Below are positions 59,538 to 64,000 of a DNA stretch of 64,000 nucleotides, piece after piece. The notes under the pieces were generated by a model. The model saw only the letters and a program-made list of their open reading frames with translations. It had not been told where the DNA came from and did no database searches. The DNA comes from Heliocidaris tuberculata (Eukaryota; Echinodermata; Echinoidea; Camarodonta; Echinometridae), in NCBI GenBank assembly GCA_025618425.1, contig CM046832.1:52312447-52376446 (forward strand), written 5' to 3'. The position numbers and the translations under genes are program-made. How positions within the stretch are numbered: the stretch's first letter is position 1; each line of letters begins with the position of its first letter.

Positions 59538-61376
59538 GTAAGTTCCGTTATCATTTGGGTTTGTGAGGTATACATACATGTTGAAAACATGGTAGATTCA
59601 TCCATATAGATGTTCTGGATTTGTGTATTTGTGTCTGTTACCCTCACCCAATTTGATGTTTACTTAGAAAGTCATTTGTCCATCTATAGTCTCACACCCA
59701 TCTTTAGTATTCTTCATATTAACTTTTCACTCTTTGTGGTATTGTTTACTGTTTTGTATTTGAAACATATTTCAATGTTTGTGTATAGTGATCTATATGT
59801 TTAGTTACATGTGTTTGGTATGGTGTAAACTGTTTGTGTTGTTAAATGTAATTTTAGTACATGGCTATGGGATATTAACATTTTGCCAATGTTCTCCAAT
59901 CCTTGTTTGTGTTGCAATATATATTTCAAGAGCAATCAGATTTGTGCCTTAATAACTGTTTGATTCATTACACCAGGCTGTAAAATACACTGAGGTAGAT
60001 ACTTTGACTTACATGCATGAAGATCCTTCTCATGATAAGTAAAGAGCTACAAGCATCTCCATTACAACCTTCTTTCAAATTGAATATCATTTCTTCTTGT
60101 TTTTCTTATACATTAGCCTTTGGCAAGTTTGTCTGGCTGAAATAAAGATGATGTTATGTCTCAGGCTTTTTTGTCACAAATGTTTTGAGAGGGCATATCA
60201 AGCCTATCTGTGTATATTCAGGCAAAATGAGTGATTCATCCCTTTAAGAGGAGTTTGTATCTCACTCGTGGATCTAGTTGTTCCTTCCCTGTACCCTCGC
60301 CACTGAGAAAAGGCCAATCACATGATCTATATTCTGCCACACTTGACGTCTTTCCTCCCTCACTGTTCCTAATTATAGGCTCTTTACTAAAAATGGTCCC
60401 TATGAAAAATCTAAAAGTAAATGCATAAGCACCTCGTCAATCTGCAAACGATAAGGAGCACTGCTTGTCTAGACATGAAGTTGTCACATTAAAAAAAGTT
60501 CAGTTTTTAGACTTGCATAATTTGAAAAACATGAGTAACAAGCTAAATGTCAAGAGAGATCAGAAAGCTTAACAATAAACCGAATTTCAAGGTAAGCTTT
60601 TTATCCCTAAGATAAACTTTAACTACAACTCATCTCCACTCTAAAGACATTACCAACTGACCTTTTAAAGAAATAATTGTAAATTTGTGTTAATGTAGAA
60701 AACAATATGATAAAGATTTTGGTTCTTAATCTACAATCACTGTTTTTGACTATGAATGAGGTTATTTTCAGCTATTTTTTGTAACTGATCTAAAACTAGA
60801 GTCCAATTCGATATCCAGATTCTTTCTCTAATCCTTATAACAGAAAATTGCATTTGGACTAAATTAGCCAATAGCCATAACTATTTTCTCCAGCTTTTTC
60901 ACCACATACTATTATTTACAAAGCTGTAACACATGACTGTGCTAAAAAATCTCTTATTTTTCTGGAAAAATGAGAAGAAAACAAGAAAAATGTGAAATGT
61001 AATATATTTCAAGGAGGCCCATATTTAATGTTTCATTGAAGTTATAGCCTGTTTATATGCCTACACATTTTTCTGCCATTAAAAAAGAAATAAATCCATT
61101 TTGTGGATTTGTTTACACCTAAACATCCCTGATTTTTTCTCTTTCATAGTTTGTTGAAAAATTCCCTTTTTAAAGTAATACCGGTGAAATGACAGGAATG
61201 ATGTGGTTTCAGAACAGTATTTTTATGTTGAGTGATCCTGAATAGCTATTGTGATGATAAAGCATCTGTGTTTCAGTTATTCAAAATACCAGGGAAAAAT
61301 ACACCCAGGAAAGGCTGATAGAAAGTGTTTTCCCCATAAATCTTCTTCAAGTAATTTCTACTGAATCATCTCTTTC

Positions 61377-61856
61377 TTAAAGGGAAAGTCCACCCTTCGA
61401 ATAAAAGAAGAAAAATGAGAGAAACATATTAATGAAAGTTTGAGCAAAATCCGATAAGAAATAAGAAAGTTATGAATTATTGAAGTTGTAATCAAGCAAA
61501 CACAAATTGGAAACTCTGTAACGTATCTTGCGAGCTCCTCTCACATTTGCTCAGTACAGAAAAATCAAATAAATGTTCATTTTTTTAGTTTTTGATGAAG
61601 GAATAGATTTGTTTTATACATGTTTTGTGTAAAAACATATGAGCAATAATTATATCTAAGGTGCATGTATGACTGAATATTTTCTTTAGAGAAAATGGAA
61701 ATTAATGATTTTTTGGGTACAGGGCAAATGGGAGAGGAGTTCGCAACATACGTCACCGAGTTGCCAATTTGTGTTTGATTGATTACAAGTTCAGAAGTTC
61801 ATAACTCTCTTATTTCTTATTTTGTATATTGTAATCAGGGTCAACTTTCTTTTTAA
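61377..61856 (+). mobile_element. MITE family D, copy 2 (both ends present)
   Basis: TTAAAGGGAAAGTCCACCCT at the left and GGGTCAACTTTCTTTTTAA at the right are inverse matches, both with TTAA. Inside, AATAAGAAAGTTATGAATT and CACAAATTGGAAACTC are inverted at 61759-61830, giving long secondary arms. It aligns with 48284-48655. Confidence 0.82.
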
Positions 61857-63112
61857 TTGTGTGATTTTTTTTAATTAGACATAAAAAAGGGGCTTCTTTA
61901 TTCTGAGGTATACAGTTAAGAGGCTATAATAAAGCATGATCACAGCTCACTTTTTGCATGTAGGTTTAATCCTTCCTGTACTGTATGCAGAAATGCAATA
62001 TGTATAGTCAAAGTAATTTTGGGTTTGATAAGAAAGTGGTTAATTTGATTTTTACTCAATAAATCATAATAGGTTCTAGTGATATTCTGAGGTTGTTATG
62101 ATCATTACCAAGACACTAATGACCGCAGTTTCATTTTCAAATCGTAATCTATTAATCTATAAAGAAATTTAACAGTATAAACTCTGGTTGGTTATTTTGT
62201 TGTTTTTTTTTCAAGTAAAAGAATACTGTCATGAAAACCTGGTTGAATAAATGATTATATCTATACATATATATACCAGCTCAGATCTGACTCTTTGCAG
62301 TCACAATGACTGGTTTCAGGAAATTCGATATTCTATGAAAAGGGAAGTATGTCTTCCACGACTTGCAACGTACTTTCTCCGTCATTGTCACCAATTCCGT
62401 TTCCTGCAGAATTTGGAGAAAGGTATTAGTAATGACGTAATAGCCATAGAGACAAATATTGGGAGTAAAACAAGATGACTTAAAGTGACCCTTAAAGAGA
62501 TCACTTGTTACTCGCGTCAAGGGGAATTCCCTGTAATGATTGTTTGGAGATCGCTCCCTTGCCAGACTTTTGAATGTCAATTGATTTTTTACGGTTGTTT
62601 GCATATATTATGAAGAGGTCATGCCGACATAGATGGTGAGGTTTCTTTCCCCATCAAAAGAATCGCAAACTGTGGGATTTCCCTTTTCTACTGTTCAGGC
62701 TGTTTTTCATTGTGCAATAACTGGTGGTAAAGGTGCTTACACAGGTACGGAGCAGTGGTGTCTATTTGTGAAAATAACATAGTACACATCGGGTGTCTCA
62801 TGTACATAGACTTGGTCCATATATTTCTCTGTTTGTGGATTATTATAAGGAGGTATAACAAGCAATAGACAGGTGAGTTAGTGATATTTTGGCTAATATT
62901 TTTGTTGATAATATATCTTATGCCCTATGGTGTTCCTGCACTCCATACATTGAATACCAAATGGATCACTAATATATGCACATCAAGTTTGCATACTGGA
63001 TCACAAATGATTTACTTGACCAACTTTTCAAGCTGCATTTCATTAACTAGTACCTTTTATATCCCTCATTCATGGATTAATGCCGATGCCGATGAAGGAA
63101 AATGTGCTATAC

Positions 63113-63161
63113 TGTGACGGTCATTCATGGTATAGTGCACTATACCATGAATGTCATCACA
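63113..63161. repeat. Near-perfect 49 bp palindrome
   Basis: TCATTCATGGTATAGTGCAC and the following sequence are inverted around the centre GTGCAC at 63135-63140, and the outer TGTGA and TCACA also pair. There is essentially no loop, so cruciform formation is favourable. Smaller related words (GTGCTAT, TAGCACT) recur over the next 300 bp. Confidence 0.88.
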
Positions 63162-64000
63162 GATATGCTATCGATCAGTTGTTTTTCATCGATAACGTGT
63201 GAAAAGTGCTATCGGTACCGGCCTCATAGACCACTGGGTAAACCGCGGTACATTTTTATCATTATTTAAGCAAAATTCGTTGGAGGGATATAAAACAGAT
63301 ATATCATGCACTGTTTCGAGCCACTAGTGAAATAATGCATTATGGATAGCACTATTTTCTTCTGGGCTATGCCCCTCAGAAAAAAGTGCTATTCCTGCCA
63401 CCTCTGAATTCATAATTTCAACTGGAGCCTCTCAGTGCATGGTATATTTGTTTACTACATTCTGATAGAGATTCCGTGGATTGTGGATATTTGTGACACA
63501 CCATGAAAAGTACAATTTATCATTCCTAATGTCTTCTTGTTTAGTGGGATTGTACATTATTCTGTTATAATATCTTGAGTAAACATATTGGGAAAGTTTG
63601 TTTGAAGCAAAATAATAATCAGGAAGTGTATGGAATGTTTAGCTTGTCTTTGTTGTACATTATTTTGTTTCACCAAATCACTTTTAAAGCACAAAGCAGT
63701 AATCAAATTTGCTGTATACAGATAGATGTAGCTTTTTGGAGTAGAAATCACTCTGCTTGTTTTCTTCATGATCATACTGTCTCTACTACTTTGGTTTGAG
63801 TTTGCATAATGTGATTTGGGATGTGAAAGGTACCTTAGTATTTTTTTTTCTGAGTAGAATCTTGCCAACTTCTTGCTAATAAGTACCTCCACTTCAGGCA
63901 TGTACCACCCCCCCCAAAAAAAAGAATTAATTGGCAAACATTACCCCATGGGGACATACCCTAAAATTATCACCTTCAAGAGGATCGGGACATACCCCTT

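Larger units (their letters stand above)
59538..64000 (+). other. Start of intron 3, extending past the window edge
   Basis: After the donor at 59538 I find no further exon that opens in phase 1 with a good acceptor. A T-rich acceptor near 62300 (CTCTTTGCAG) leads to a stop after 11 codons in the required phase. The interval holds the family D element, a palindrome at 63113 and otherwise AT-rich sequence. Confidence 0.55.

Noticed and set aside
62281..62420. Fourth coding exon after CTCTTTGCAG
   Set aside because: In the phase required by exon 3 it meets a stop after 11 codons, and no suitable donor precedes it.
63557..63937. 126-codon minus-strand frame
   Set aside because: AT-rich composition, no domain, begins near a C run and A run, and lies in the expected intron.

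Overview
The window looks like an AT-rich, gene-poor, intron-rich animal chromosome segment. I infer a marine invertebrate deuterostome, most likely an echinoderm of the sea urchin kind. The grounds are one split gene with very long introns and consensus GT..AG junctions, many GA/TC, TA and triplet microsatellites, tRNA-derived SINEs, and a dense population of short inverted-repeat elements of types I associate with urchin-like genomes. No bacterial, organellar or viral gene organisation is visible, and no rRNA, CRISPR array or intact transposase or reverse transcriptase was found.

Positions 1-15,000 hold no gene I can prove. They contain an ~81 bp minisatellite (120-817), paired-end MITEs (5309-5698, 6711-6866), one short GC-rich open frame that might be coding (7113-7319), and a repeat cluster at 7,960-14,520. 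That cluster stacks triplet repeats, a mariner-type MITE, two foldback elements, a SINE head fragment, a hAT-like element with a recognisable 8 bp target duplication (GTAGTGGG at 9597-9604 and 10592-10599), TA tracts and long G or C runs.

The one convincing gene is on the + strand from about 15,100 to beyond the right edge. A candidate promoter and 5' untranslated exon (ending 15303) precede the first coding exon (15752-16442). After a 37,974 bp intron comes a 300 bp coding exon (54417-54716), then a 4.7 kb intron and a 141 bp coding exon (59397-59537). All three coding junctions are phase 1 and join into a 377-residue N-terminal region. It is basic and Ser/Pro/Lys-rich at first and strongly acidic later. 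I cannot name it. It looks like the disordered N-terminus of an adaptor, scaffold or exchange factor, and its folded domains must lie to the right of the window. Exons 2 and 3 are symmetric (1-1), so either can be skipped without breaking the frame. A possible alternative first coding exon sits inside intron 1 (ATG 35922, donor 35971), also in phase 1.

Intron 1 is filled with dispersed repeats: two opposite-strand tRNA-derived SINEs, matched pairs of MITEs, several TTAA-ended hairpins, a foldback carrying a second nested element, and a duplicated segment bearing a near-consensus nuclear-receptor DR1 site. All GA/TC microsatellites noticed inside the transcribed region are purine-rich on the sense strand, except the pyrimidine tract that serves the exon 2 acceptor. 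The palindrome TAGGCCTA occurs about ten times in the window, far above expectation. I see no gene cluster that would make up a new multi-gene system. The most unusual signals are the modular foldback family, the TTAA-ended hairpins, the TAGGCCTA excess and the microsatellite strand bias.
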